A stretch of 59,308 bases of DNA, taken from Desulfobulbaceae bacterium (lineage in GTDB: Bacteria > Desulfobacterota > Desulfobulbia > Desulfobulbales > Desulfocapsaceae). The position numbers and the translations under genes were made by a program. Below are positions 9,001 to 17,404 of the stretch, one piece after another; the stretch's first letter is position 1; each line of letters opens with the position of its first letter. Where the stretch lies: NCBI GenBank assembly GCA_026988015.1, contig JALSMA010000024.1:1-59308 (forward strand). Reading direction: 5' to 3'. The notes below the pieces were generated by a model, which had not been told where the DNA came from, searched no databases, and saw only the letters and a list, made by a program, of their open reading frames with translations.

Positions 9001-10341
9001 CAGAGAGTTTTCAGCTTTCGTTCATCTCTCACTCCTGTTGATTCCTTCATCCTTTCTGCCATGGAAACACCTTCCTGGACAGAGATCTGGTTTCTGGATG
9101 TGAGTCCTGTCTGGCATGCGGAGACCCGTGGAATTCCAGAAGTAAACCAGACGAAGCCTTCAGGAAAACGTTACCCGGAATACCGCCCCTATCCCGGAGA
9201 ATCCCTGGCGCTGATAACAAGTCGGCCGCAGGGCGTTCAAGGGCCAACCATGACTGTCAATCGCAGTAAACGTATTGTCACTCCCGGACGACGAGCAACA
9301 GAAACAACACTTTCCTTCTCTCTGACTGCAAGCCGTGGAATGCAGCACAGCATCACTCTCCCACCTGAAATCGACCTGCAGAAAAGTCTCATTAACGGCA
9401 GGGAATTGCCACTGCAACTGGAACAAGACAACACACTTATTCTTCCTATAAAACCAGGCAAACAGGACATAACAATCAGTTGGCGCAGCGAACAGGGCAT
9501 AGTCACAAAGTTCACCACAGAACCTGTTAACCTTGGCACTGAGAGTGTAAATGCCTCCATCAAAATGGTGGTTCCTTCTTCACGCTGGATTCTTCTTACC
9601 GGTGGGCCACGCATTGGTCCAGCCGTTCTTTTCTGGGGAGAATTACTAGCTATTATTATCATTGCCCTGCTTCTTGGCCGTATTCCATTCACCCCCTTAA
9701 ATACCCTGCAGTGGCTGCTTTTAAGCCTTGGTCTGAGCCAGGTGCCCTCACCAGTCGCCGCAATCGTTGTAGCATGGCTTCTACTTCTGGGATTGCGTAA
9801 AAAACGGGGTAGTGAAATCAGAAGCATCACGACATTTAACACCATGCAGGTGCTCCTTGTACTCCTCAGTTTCGCCGCCATGGGAGCGTTGTTCTTTACT
9901 ATCCAGCAGGGGCTTCTTGGACATCCGGACATGCAGATTGGCGGGAATGGCTCTTTCCAGCATACCCTGCGATGGTATCAGGACAGATCCTCCTCACTCC
10001 TCCCCAGCGCATGGGTTATTTCGGTACCGCTCCTTGTCTATCGGATCAGCATGCTGATCTGGGCACTCTGGCTTGCGATATCACTCCTTCACTGGTTACG
10101 CTGGGGATGGGGCTGCTTTACAGATACTGCTTTATGGAAAAAGTCACCTCCAAAATCTGCTCTGAAAAAGAGTGTCAGAAAACAGAGAAAAGTAGCCACT
10201 TCCACAACAGCTACACCAGGAAGAAAAGCGCGGCCGACCGCGACTGCCCGGCAAGCAACAGTTTCCCGAAAAGCTCCGCTAAACAAAGCTGCAAAAGCAG
10301 CCCCCGCGAATACAAAAAAACCAGCTTCACAAGGGGGATAA
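6073..10341 (+). CDS. Large exported multi-pass membrane protein of unknown family
   Basis: This 1422-residue protein has a signal peptide or N-terminal anchor (about 17-34). A long extracytoplasmic beta-rich region (about 36-485) follows, then four hydrophobic segments (about 490-595), a linker and two more segments (about 690-755). A second beta-rich extracytoplasmic region (about 760-1185) follows, with phrases echoing the first (LVRLEPGSHNIVLT against AIWLDPGKHIITG). It ends with about five segments (1190-1345) and a Lys/Arg/Ala/Pro-rich tail of about 70 residues that should be cytoplasmic. I see no catalytic motif. The repeated extracytoplasmic-then-membrane pattern suggests an internal duplication. 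It is co-transcribed with a universal stress protein one base downstream. I do not recognise a named family. Its size and layout would suit an envelope scaffold or transport component, but this is inference. Confidence 0.8.
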   Translation: MHKPSKTSGAILTPLYPSCLLLLFFILQSPVCAKENRIPEELHQWIPWVLYEQEANMCSLDSTNSNKRYCTWPTSLELKVEENGAEFRQEWLIETRTLVPLPGNSPLWPTKVQSDNKKVLVSSLHGKPAIWLDPGKHIITGKFSWQTLPENILIPPETGLVKLTLFQKEINNIQLDRQGKLWLRHKKKITQNNDESVSVQVFRKIVDGVPLTQQLRIQLIVSGSPRQITLGLKNESPFIPLQVNSPLPVRLDSSNRLQLQVRPGQWQISLTLRNSKASSPEKLTMGDIDGIWPTEEVWVFESDPKLRQVEVGSVTPVDPSRTSLPEDWKTLPAYLIKKNESMSISQKNRGNPNPVPNRLKLHRKIWLDVNGTGLTAYDTISGTMNRGWRLNVAPSQLLGKVDVDGTPRLITRLQGEKHSGVEVRQGRLNLHAESRLEATTSNGFLEIPALGWDHNFQNLSIELNLPPGWKLITTKGVDKVSTWVNKWTLLDIFLVLITGLATARVLGLLWGFVATTFLILSFHQTGAPLFLWLPLLAFLAIHKAITAEKAAQICRLASLGILLLIIIASIPYIIHEIRVGIYPQLEFGSYRPVVRDITRQRNVNQTFAPQAETLADATSVSSYKRSTSQTPHSLAKSQLPAKLKVAQVDPEEMIQTGPGLPDWEWERKTLQWNGPVSPSQSVSLLLLNPHTNTALAFLRVLLLIILTGGFLRHILQTQSFKNLKKKANLAAIIFCLLFPLNTITTQNVHAEIPRADILQELQKRLLAPPKCGTNCATINTCSIQIHDDILKVVLQVDSLVRGAIPLPGRGRLFDSITVDGKAAQILRTDSKGNILVRLEPGSHNIVLTKSLLNTNRLSFDFPLVPKFGEALVDKWSINGLYEDGRLAKQLSLTRTIPTMGAADTNKEESNDIRIPAFVRVERTLHLGLKWSVSTRIIRLSPGTVIALDIPLLDGERVTTEALNIQNRYIRINMGPDQRVFSFRSSLTPVDSFILSAMETPSWTEIWFLDVSPVWHAETRGIPEVNQTKPSGKRYPEYRPYPGESLALITSRPQGVQGPTMTVNRSKRIVTPGRRATETTLSFSLTASRGMQHSITLPPEIDLQKSLINGRELPLQLEQDNTLILPIKPGKQDITISWRSEQGIVTKFTTEPVNLGTESVNASIKMVVPSSRWILLTGGPRIGPAVLFWGELLAIIIIALLLGRIPFTPLNTLQWLLLSLGLSQVPSPVAAIVVAWLLLLGLRKKRGSEIRSITTFNTMQVLLVLLSFAAMGALFFTIQQGLLGHPDMQIGGNGSFQHTLRWYQDRSSSLLPSAWVISVPLLVYRISMLIWALWLAISLLHWLRWGWGCFTDTALWKKSPPKSALKKSVRKQRKVATSTTATPGRKARPTATARQATVSRKAPLNKAAKAAPANTKKPASQGG

Positions 10342-10342
10342 T

Positions 10343-11272
10343 ATGAAAAAGGACATTCTTATCGCCATTGACGGATCCACCTACTCCAATCAATCCCTGA
10401 ACTATCTCAGCACCCTTTTTCGCAAAGAACCTGAAGTCCATTTCCACCTCCACACCTGGATCACCGCTACTGCCTCCATCATGCCTTCAGCCGCTGATGC
10501 CAGAGGCTCTCTTATCCCTCCAGGCGGCGGCCAGGGAAAAAAGGAGGCGGCGGCCAGGCGTGCCCTGCAAAAAAGTACAGGAAGGCTTGAGAGGGCTGGT
10601 ATCCCGGAAGATCGTATCCATTCGTCAATCAATGTTTCCGGCTATAACATAGGGGCCACAATTCAGCAGACCGCTGAAAAAAAGATGTATGACTCCATAG
10701 TAGTTGGAAGACGTGGCCTAGGTGGAATCGGTGAGATGCTCATGGGCTCTGTTTCCACTACTCTCTTTCGGAACTGCCATGAAATTCCCCTATGGATCAT
10801 TGATGGTGAGGTAACATCAACAAACTTCCTCGTTCCGTTAAATGGCTCGCCCAACTCTCTAATGGCTACTGACCACCTCTGTCACATATTTCACAAGAGA
10901 ACTGACATCCACATCTGTCTCTTTCACTGCAGCACACTTTTTGGAAAGAGCCCTCAGTATAAACCTGAACACTTTTATCACAACTGGGATAAAGAGTGGT
11001 GTGACACCCATCTTTCTGATGAGGCGGATCTGTTTAACGGCCCTCTCCAGCTCCTGCTTGCAGCAGGTATACCAAAACAGCAGATCCAGATTTTACCGAA
11101 ATCCCCTGACCTTGAAGAGGCTCATGGTATTATCCGAGAAGCAGAAAAACAGGGCTGCGGCACCATCGTGATAGGAAGAAGGGGATCTGATATAAAGAAG
11201 GGATTATGGGGGGGAGTTTCCGACAGAGCAATGAAGCATGTTCAGGATCTGGCCCTGTGGGTTGTCGGTTGA
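10343..11272 (+). CDS. Tandem universal stress protein (UspA superfamily)
   Basis: The 309 residues hold two Usp domains. The first starts DILIAIDGSTYSNQSL and carries the ATP-binding signature G-2x-G-9x-G(S/T) in GRRGLGGIGEMLMGS (about 124-138). The second starts FLVPLNGSPNSL and carries GRRGSDIKKGLWGGV, in which the final Ser/Thr is Val, so only the first site looks complete. Cytoplasmic, with no membrane segment. The ATG follows the stop of the 1422-residue gene by one base, with AAGGGGG as ribosome binding site inside the preceding gene, so the two are coupled. Usp proteins bind ATP or act as signalling adaptors; here the obvious partner is the upstream membrane protein. Confidence 0.88.
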   Translation: MKKDILIAIDGSTYSNQSLNYLSTLFRKEPEVHFHLHTWITATASIMPSAADARGSLIPPGGGQGKKEAAARRALQKSTGRLERAGIPEDRIHSSINVSGYNIGATIQQTAEKKMYDSIVVGRRGLGGIGEMLMGSVSTTLFRNCHEIPLWIIDGEVTSTNFLVPLNGSPNSLMATDHLCHIFHKRTDIHICLFHCSTLFGKSPQYKPEHFYHNWDKEWCDTHLSDEADLFNGPLQLLLAAGIPKQQIQILPKSPDLEEAHGIIREAEKQGCGTIVIGRRGSDIKKGLWGGVSDRAMKHVQDLALWVVG

Positions 11273-11361
11273 AACCGGAACCCTTAAACAGGACATACAT
11301 ATACGGTGACGACTCTGGATCTTTAACACTGCATTTTCATGGCAATCAGATCCAGAAATCT

Positions 11362-11404
11362 CTAAAAAAAAGGTGGCATCACCTGTAGTGAAGCCACCTT
11401 TGTC
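11362..11404 (-). terminator. Rho-independent terminator of the PEP-CTERM gene
   Basis: On the minus strand a stem AAAGGTGGC..TCAC pairs with GTGA..GCCACCTTT (arms about 11368-11380 and 11387-11402) and runs into seven or more U. It lies just after the PEP-CTERM stop and may also end the plus-strand usp transcript. Confidence 0.75.
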
Positions 11405-11415
11405 ATGGCAGAAAA

Positions 11416-11979
11416 CTACTTTTTACGGCCTCTTCTGACACCTGCAACGATTCCAATCAAACCTGTTCCAAAGAGAAGAAGAGTGGCTGGTTCCGGAACA
11501 GGAGCAACATCGCCCTGCAGAGCCCAGCTGACATAATCCTGGCCGCCAAGATAGCTTTGATTATAGGGGTTTACGTTAGGACCGTTGACCCAACTTACCT
11601 GCAGCAGGCGATCACTACTTATACTGTTATTAAAAAAAGAGTCTCCCAGAGCAATAGTGCCACTCATACTGTAGTCATAATATCTCCTATTCGTCACAAC
11701 AGTAATATCGGGAGTGCTGAAAGACCAGTCTGCCAGAAGGATTCCATCAACATAGAATTTTATCCACTCCGTTGTAAAAACACCATAATCGCCTTTTGCG
11801 TAAAGGTTCAGGGTTACGTTTGTATAGGTATCCGCAACGCTGAAATCTTTTGAATAGGTCTGACCAGTTTGGTAAATAGTAGTCGTATCAGAAGAAATAA
11901 TCGCTGCTGTAGCACCAGACACAGCCACAAGGAGATATAAAATTACAGCCAGCAACGTGGCAAAAGTCGTCTTTTTCAT
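11416..11979 (-). CDS. PEP-CTERM sorted exported protein
   Basis: Exported protein of 187 residues when begun at the methionine of MKKTTFATLLAVILYLLVAV, a clear signal peptide; the frame is open 21 codons further upstream, to 12042. The C-terminus has the exosortase sorting signal: VPEPATLLLFGTGLIGI (Pro-Glu-Pro, hydrophobic helix) followed by the basic tail RRGRKK. Between them lies a beta-rich domain of about 125 residues with many Asp, Tyr and Thr and no catalytic motif. By family knowledge the tail is cut by an exosortase and the protein sent to the surface or matrix. No exosortase gene is in this window. The gene is single and ends at a good terminator. Confidence 0.85.
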   Translation of the reverse strand: MKKTTFATLLAVILYLLVAVSGATAAIISSDTTTIYQTGQTYSKDFSVADTYTNVTLNLYAKGDYGVFTTEWIKFYVDGILLADWSFSTPDITVVTNRRYYDYSMSGTIALGDSFFNNSISSDRLLQVSWVNGPNVNPYNQSYLGGQDYVSWALQGDVAPVPEPATLLLFGTGLIGIVAGVRRGRKK

Positions 11980-12156
11980 AAGTTTCACCCAAGGCATCAT
12001 TACATTTAGGAACCTTTCCCATTTCTGTAACAATAAATCCAATGAAGTGATTTGCCAATAGGCGTAATGACTATTTCACACCCATTAGTTCATAAAAAGG
12101 CATTCTCACCTTACACTACAAACTATTTCCAACCACTCCCCTGCCCCCTGGCCGTG

Positions 12157-12200
12157 AACTTTATATTTGCATTTCAGAATGTGATAAAAACCTATTCGGG
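12157..12200 (+). repeat. Dispersed intergenic repeat core, copy C
   Basis: TTTATATTTGCATTTCAGAA followed by TGTGATAAAAACC resembles the core of copies A and D. It lies at the end of the M16 peptidase gene. Only the core is shared, so this copy is the least certain. Confidence 0.35.
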
Positions 12201-15017
12201 AACCACCGTTATCACAGCCTCTTTGCCAGGTTTCAGGTAAGATTTAGCCAAAACCTCTATATCCTCGATGGAATAATTCTGAAAACCACTCAGTATTGTC
12301 TGTGGCCACTCCAACTGCTGCGGATATCGGGATGATAAAGACAGAACAGACTCCAGCCAGTACCTGTTACTGCGAACCATATCCCTTAGAGAAGTAATCA
12401 TTGGCCCCTTGGCACGCTCCAATTCTTCCAGCGTAATCTCTCCCTGCCCTATCTCACGAGCAAGATCGAGTACTTCCTTCCTCAACAACTCAACTTGGGC
12501 AGGATCAACAATGAGAATCGCCTGCATCACACCATAACCTTTATAAGTTTTGCTGGAGAGATTGTACACTTGTGGAGAATAGGTAGCTCCCAGTTTTTCA
12601 CGTACCAGACGCCTTAATTTGTCCGAGAAGATTTCCGCCAGAAGATGTAACCCGCGGGTCCGCTGTATATCCCAGAAGTCATCGGTCTGCCACGCCACCA
12701 CCAGCATTGCTTTATCAATAGATGAAGGTACGGTGAGTGCCAGGGACTGTCCCGCTGGAAATAAAACCTCTTTCATTTCAGATGTTACAACTTCTCTTGG
12801 CGATAGAACTGAAAAGTAGTTTTTAACCAACCGCAATACTGTTTCTTCATCAAAATCACCTACCAAGGAGACTTCAAGCCCACTCTTCTCGGCTGCCGGC
12901 AGATACCATGACCTCACCTGATCAAGTTGCAACTGCATCAAACTCGATTGGGGCGGCATACCGAAAAAAGGGTTTCCTCCGGCCAGAAAGGAATCTCCGT
13001 AAAGTTTCATGGCCCCACGAACATCAGCGCCCATTCCATCATACGCCTGTTTGAAGCGATCCATACTCACCTGATAGGCATCCGGGTCTATCCCAGGGTC
13101 GGCGAGGAGACTCTGGAGTATCTGAAACAAAAGCTCTCCATCTTTTGTCAATGCCCTGCCCTGCCAGGAAAATGATGTGGGATTGATACGAAATCCGATC
13201 TCAACACTGGATGCAGAGACTATTCTGTCCAGGACACTTTTAGATAAAATCCCGGTTCCCGACTGTCCCACAACAACTTCGGTCAGAAGAGCAAGTCCGG
13301 GTGTGGGCTCAGCAGCTTTTCCTGCTCCAAAATTAACAGAGACCCTTATTTCATTTTCCTCATAGGTGGTTTTTTTGAGATTGAGAATGAGACCGTTGGC
13401 AAAGACAAAACGACTGGCATTTATTTCAGGAAACTGCTCCCTGCTCACCACATCATGCTCACCTTTCAACTGCAGATACGGAAAATCTACACTTTTTTCT
13501 TCTTCGTAGGCCGTAATTTGTGTTTTTCCAGCTTCCCGGTAGACTGACTCGATGGCAGCCAGAGGCTTTTCACCAGCAATAACGGCTGTACCATTGACCT
13601 TCACTAAGCGGCTCTCATGACTCCAGTTTTTCTGAAACCTATCGTGTACCTCAGCAACTCTCATCTTCTCCAATAAGGGTGCTATGAGTTCTCTCTCCTG
13701 CTGAGGTGATTGGATAACCCGGTTACTGTTTATAGCACGAGTGATTGTTGAAGCCAGCGACTTTGAATTTCTACTGCCTGCTGTAAGAACAGCCTGGTCC
13801 AACTCTGACAGTAATTCTTTTTTTACCCGTTCAAGTTCGGCCTCTGTAAACCCAAACTCCAGTGCCTGTCTGAGGCTGTTTTCGATCAGTGCAAGACTCT
13901 CCTGCCATTTATCAGCATCGCATTTTGCCCCAATCTCAGAATACCTGATCCGGTTAAGAAAAATACCTGAATAAATGTTTGCTGAAGTAAATGGCGTATC
14001 TCCTTTTCTGGCCATCTCATCGAGCCGGTACTTGATAATTTTATTAGCCACATACCCAGTCAGTTCCTGAGTTTTAAAGGCCAGGGAGTCATCCTGTGGC
14101 TCAACATTCCAGAGACTCTCAATACTCACCTCAGTGAGCCCCATTTCAGCTTCATGGTGATAGAAAAAATCTCTTTTCATCTCCTGCAACTGCCCGATTT
14201 CAGGACAGTCAGGTTTGTCACCAGCAGCAGTGAGCAGCGCAAAACGTTTTCTGATCAAAGGCTCTACATGCTTCGGGTCAAAATCTCCAACCACTACCAG
14301 AATCATATTGTCAGGCCGGTACCAGGCATCATAAAAGTCTTTCATCAAATTATGATCAGCACCATTCAATGTTTCAACAGTGCCAATGGGCATACGCTCA
14401 GGAATAAGGGTACCCTTCATGGAGAACTCAGTCTCTTTCACGTGAGCACGATACCTTGCGGAATCCCGACTTCTCTTTTCAGCCAGAATCACCCCCCGCT
14501 CTCGATCAATTTCAGATTGCAGCAGCAAGGCACCACGTGCATAATCGGAAAAGACCAGAAGCCCCTTTTCAATCTGCTCAACCGTGCCTTCAGGCAGGAT
14601 AATATCATATACAGTCTCATCATATCCCGTATGGGCATTGGTATCGCCGCCAAAACTCATCCCAATAGACTGGAAAAATTTCACAAGTTCACCAGGCTTG
14701 AAGTGAGTTGAGCCATTAAAAAGCATGTGTTCCAGGAAATGGGCGATACCACGTTGTTCGTCACTTTCATGTAAGGATCCAGCCTGTATATTGAGTGACA
14801 TGGCCACCCGATCCCTGGGTTCACTGTTTTTCTTCAAAACATAGCGAAATCCGTTATCAAGCCGGCCAAAAATAATACTCGGATCGACCTTCAGATCACT
14901 CTTCTCATGGGGCCATACGGTTGTTAAACATTCATCTGTAGCTGCACACAATGATACCGCCATCAATGAAACAATAATGACCAAAACAGCTGCAACCTGT
15001 TTTTTATACAGAACCAT
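12192..15017 (-). CDS. M16 family zinc metallopeptidase (pitrilysin/insulinase type)
   Basis: 941 residues with a signal peptide (about 5-26, cleaved near LCAAT), so periplasmic. The N-terminal catalytic half has the inverted zinc motif HFLEH at 93-97, with the downstream Glu ligand likely in GVILAEKRSR, and continues with IRYSEIGAKCDADKW. The C-terminal half is the usual inactive M16 pair (LALTVPSSIDKAMLVVAWQT, VREKLGATYSPQVYN, which aligns with the R-Y substrate-binding loop of the family). The length suits a full two-half pitrilysin-like enzyme. A perfect AGGAGG lies 5 bases before the ATG. It stands alone on the minus strand. M16 periplasmic enzymes degrade peptides or process secreted proteins; the substrate here is unknown. 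Confidence 0.9.
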   Translation of the reverse strand: MVLYKKQVAAVLVIIVSLMAVSLCAATDECLTTVWPHEKSDLKVDPSIIFGRLDNGFRYVLKKNSEPRDRVAMSLNIQAGSLHESDEQRGIAHFLEHMLFNGSTHFKPGELVKFFQSIGMSFGGDTNAHTGYDETVYDIILPEGTVEQIEKGLLVFSDYARGALLLQSEIDRERGVILAEKRSRDSARYRAHVKETEFSMKGTLIPERMPIGTVETLNGADHNLMKDFYDAWYRPDNMILVVVGDFDPKHVEPLIRKRFALLTAAGDKPDCPEIGQLQEMKRDFFYHHEAEMGLTEVSIESLWNVEPQDDSLAFKTQELTGYVANKIIKYRLDEMARKGDTPFTSANIYSGIFLNRIRYSEIGAKCDADKWQESLALIENSLRQALEFGFTEAELERVKKELLSELDQAVLTAGSRNSKSLASTITRAINSNRVIQSPQQERELIAPLLEKMRVAEVHDRFQKNWSHESRLVKVNGTAVIAGEKPLAAIESVYREAGKTQITAYEEEKSVDFPYLQLKGEHDVVSREQFPEINASRFVFANGLILNLKKTTYEENEIRVSVNFGAGKAAEPTPGLALLTEVVVGQSGTGILSKSVLDRIVSASSVEIGFRINPTSFSWQGRALTKDGELLFQILQSLLADPGIDPDAYQVSMDRFKQAYDGMGADVRGAMKLYGDSFLAGGNPFFGMPPQSSLMQLQLDQVRSWYLPAAEKSGLEVSLVGDFDEETVLRLVKNYFSVLSPREVVTSEMKEVLFPAGQSLALTVPSSIDKAMLVVAWQTDDFWDIQRTRGLHLLAEIFSDKLRRLVREKLGATYSPQVYNLSSKTYKGYGVMQAILIVDPAQVELLRKEVLDLAREIGQGEITLEELERAKGPMITSLRDMVRSNRYWLESVLSLSSRYPQQLEWPQTILSGFQNYSIEDIEVLAKSYLKPGKEAVITVVPE

Positions 15018-15162
15018 TACTCCTCCTGTTCAGTTAGAATACTCAATTAACACTCCCACTCTTGAATGTATGGAAGCAGAACTAAGAATATGCTACATTA
15101 TTGCCAAATAGCAAGGGAGATACACTCGTAAAAGATTAAATTGGATGACTAAGTAAAACACA

Positions 15163-15798
15163 ATGCAGATCAGGGACGACTATCAGCGCACCGCCTCCTA
15201 CTACGATTTCCTATGCTCACGAGGATTACGATCCATTCGTACCAATATCCGGACTTGCCTCAGATATTACGGTGCAACAAATATTATTGATATCTGCTGC
15301 GGCACTGGTGAGCAGTTACGAATGCTTGCCAATGATGATGTGTTTCTCACCGGAATTGATATTTCGCATGCCATGCTTGCAAGGGCACGACACAAAGGCC
15401 CGGCAGCCATTCACTATCTCGAGACAGATGCCTGCAGCCTACCCTTTCCTGATAACGAGTATGACGGGGTAATCATAATGTTGGCACTGCATGAAAAGAC
15501 ACTCCAGCAGCAGCGATGTATCTTCAAAGAGGCTTCGAGAATATTAAGACGTAATGGACGTATCATTGTTGCTGACTATGCTGCGATACCAGAGGGATAC
15601 TACTCCACCCTTATCGGAAAAGTCCTCATCCCCCTCATAGAACGGCTTGCAGGTCTTGACCATTATCATAACTACAAAGACTGGATGGCTCAGGGGGCAC
15701 TTCAGGGGTTCCTGGAAAATCACTGCGCCGGTAAAATCAGCTTCATCTCACCACATGCGCAAGGATGCATTCATATTTATGCAGTCTCATGTACCTGA
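15163..15798 (+). CDS. Class I SAM-dependent methyltransferase
   Basis: A 211-residue cytoplasmic protein. Motif I is IIDICCGTGEQLRML (about 42-56). The acidic end of strand 2 is TGIDISHAML, motif II/III is LPFPDNEYDGVIIMLALHE, and the post-motif strand is RNGRIIVADYA, the pattern of the Methyltransf_11/25 group (UbiE-like small-molecule methyltransferases). The substrate is not evident. No good Shine-Dalgarno is seen before ATG 15163. It is followed 48 bases later by an SDR-type gene that has its own site, so the two may be one unit; this arrangement suggests a small-molecule modification pair, but no pathway can be named. Confidence 0.85.
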   Translation: MQIRDDYQRTASYYDFLCSRGLRSIRTNIRTCLRYYGATNIIDICCGTGEQLRMLANDDVFLTGIDISHAMLARARHKGPAAIHYLETDACSLPFPDNEYDGVIIMLALHEKTLQQQRCIFKEASRILRRNGRIIVADYAAIPEGYYSTLIGKVLIPLIERLAGLDHYHNYKDWMAQGALQGFLENHCAGKISFISPHAQGCIHIYAVSCT

Positions 15799-15846
15799 CC
15801 AGAGTGAAAAGCATCTTTCGGGCCAGAACAGCAAAGGAGTGACAAC

Positions 15847-16680
15847 TTGAAACTTAATGGAAAAACCGCCATAGTCCCGGGTGCTTCACGCCCCATTGGC
15901 AGAGCTATTGCAAGAAAACTCGGTTCCTGCGGTGTAAACCTCATCCTCCCAACCTTTGACTGGCCAGAATCCATCGTGACAATGGAAGAGGAATTTAAAA
16001 CTGCAGGCTTTTCCTTCCTCTCACTTCCTGTGGATCTCAGAGAAGATAAAGAGATCCTGAAAATGCTGAACAGAGTCCAGGAAAAATATGAAAAACTACA
16101 TATTCTGATAAATAATATTGAACGGGGCGGCATGCCTGTGGTACACGGAAGCTACGACCTTCCCCATAACTCTGAACAGTGGGAGCTGGAACTCACCACT
16201 ACCCTGAAGGCTAAGTGGCTTCTTTTTCACCACTGCCTGCCGCTCATGCAAAAAAACAGTGACGGGGTTGTGCTGAACATCTCGTCAGTATCAGGAATCT
16301 GCGGCAGAAGTGGTGCCTGCGCCCCATTTTTCAATGACGCCTACAGTGCTGCAAACCGGGCAGTCTCATCATTTACAGAAACCTGGGCCCGTGAAGCTGC
16401 CCCATCGGTTCGGGTAAATGAACTGATGCTGGGCCTTATTCAAAACCGCCATGGCGAGGGAACCAGGGGCTGGGGGGAACTCAGCGAACGGGAAAAGAGT
16501 GCCATCAGCAGTCAGTGCCTGCTGGAACGTACCGGTACCCCGGATGAGGTGGCGGAGACAAGCCTCTTTCTTATCAGAGATGCAGATTATATGACGGGAA
16601 GCGTAGTTCGTATGGATGGAGGCATAACCCTGGGAAGCCAGAAAACCCCTCCTTTTCCTGAGGGTATCCTGGACAGCTGA
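15847..16680 (+). CDS. SDR-family protein lacking the catalytic lysine
   Basis: A 277-residue Rossmann-fold protein begun at TTG, with AAAGGAG 9 bases upstream. The nucleotide-binding loop reads PGASRPIGRA (10-19), replacing the usual TGxxxGIG. The NNAG element is NNIERGG (89-95) and the strand-5 serine region is NISSVSG (144-150). The catalytic Tyr166 is present in AYSAANRA, but the position four residues on, which is Lys in active SDRs (YxxxK), is Asn170. The spacing between the serines and the tyrosine is also about six residues longer than usual. The C-terminal part (TGSVVRMDGGITLG) is typical of FabG-like enzymes. It may be an altered or inactive reductase that binds nucleotide only. It follows a methyltransferase gene on the same strand. 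Confidence 0.82.
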   Translation: MKLNGKTAIVPGASRPIGRAIARKLGSCGVNLILPTFDWPESIVTMEEEFKTAGFSFLSLPVDLREDKEILKMLNRVQEKYEKLHILINNIERGGMPVVHGSYDLPHNSEQWELELTTTLKAKWLLFHHCLPLMQKNSDGVVLNISSVSGICGRSGACAPFFNDAYSAANRAVSSFTETWAREAAPSVRVNELMLGLIQNRHGEGTRGWGELSEREKSAISSQCLLERTGTPDEVAETSLFLIRDADYMTGSVVRMDGGITLGSQKTPPFPEGILDS

Positions 16681-16690
16681 TAAAACAAGA

Positions 16691-16707
16691 TGACGTCGTA
16701 AAAACTC
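16691..16707 (-). repeat. Dispersed motif GAGTTTTTACGA, copy 1
   Basis: On the minus strand GAGTTTTTACGACGTCA. Related copies lie at 22398-22411 (minus, TTTTTACGACGTCA) and 58713-58734 (plus, GAGTTTTTACGAATCCGTCA). All are in intergenic DNA. A similar short motif is, as I recall, frequent in Desulfobacterota genomes. Confidence 0.45.
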
Positions 16708-16865
16708 TACACCTGCTTCGTTACTGCATTGTTTGTTCAATCATGACATACCCTAGTACGCCGGAATCAAATAAAAAACATACGTCTCGTATCTAAAATT
16801 TTTCACTTAGCCATCTATCAATTGACCTTTTTACTAGATTGTCAAACAAAGTGGTGTAGTATGGC

Positions 16866-17126
16866 TCAGATTTCAAGGACCCAGTCAGGAATGTGCTTTA
16901 AAATGTAATCTTCAATCATCTCTTTCTTTTGATCCTTGGGACATTCACCTACTATTTTTTCCAGTTCCTCAAAATCAAACCAGCAGATCTCTTTGTCCTC
17001 TTTATTATACACCGTGAGAATCTGTCTGTCCTGATTGTGAATATCCTCTTCTTCCTGAATAGCCCCAACAATTTGAATTGCCTCTTTTAGAGGGAGAAAT
17101 TTGATATCTTCACTCATCTCTATCAC
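16866..17126 (-). CDS. Small acidic protein of unknown function
   Basis: 86 residues from the first methionine (a second start is Met4, MSEDIKF). Rich in Glu, Asp, Ile and Lys, with no signal peptide, no cysteine pair and no membrane segment. A short aromatic patch EICWFDFEELEKI lies in the middle. It resembles small conserved cytoplasmic proteins of Desulfobacterota, but I cannot name a family. Upstream on the same strand lies the L28 gene, separated by a terminator, so it should have its own promoter or depend on read-through. Confidence 0.5.
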   Translation of the reverse strand: MIEMSEDIKFLPLKEAIQIVGAIQEEEDIHNQDRQILTVYNKEDKEICWFDFEELEKIVGECPKDQKKEMIEDYILKHIPDWVLEI

Positions 17127-17135
17127 CTTATAAAC

Positions 17136-17172
17136 GAAAAAAGGGTGATCAGGACCAGATCCCTATCACCCT
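17136..17172 (-). terminator. Rho-independent terminator of rpmB
   Basis: On the minus strand GGGTGAT (17171-17165) pairs with ATCACCC (17149-17143) and is followed by six U (complement of 17137-17142). It sits 38 bases after the L28 stop. Confidence 0.75.
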
Positions 17173-17209
17173 ACCAAGCAATAAACGACTTAACTTGCTG
17201 CAACTATAC

Positions 17210-17404
17210 TCAGGCAGGTTTAACCACAGCACCAGAGCGAATACAACGAGTACATACCCGTGCTCTTACAGCGCTGCCACTGGAAGTAACCATGCGAACT
17301 CTTTTCAGGTTCGGCAACCAGCGACGACGTGTTTTATTGTGGGCATGGGATACATTATTACCAGTGGCAGGCCCTTTACCACAAATTTGACAAACTTTAG
17401 CCAT
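17210..17404 (-). CDS. rpmB: Ribosomal protein L28
   Basis: A 64-residue 50S subunit protein, full length for the short form. It starts [20 protein letters not shown] and carries the RRRWLPNL segment and basic centre typical of L28. It is the four-cysteine (zinc-binding) type: Cys pair in CQIC near the start and CTRC near the end. AGGAG lies 8 bases before the ATG. It is a single-gene transcript ended by the hairpin just downstream. Confidence 0.96.
   Translation of the reverse strand: MAKVCQICGKGPATGNNVSHAHNKTRRRWLPNLKRVRMVTSSGSAVRARVCTRCIRSGAVVKPA

Noticed and set aside
9237-9932. Minus-strand frame of 231 codons inside the 1422-residue gene
   Set aside because: Arg/Ser-rich antisense product with no motif and no ribosome binding site.
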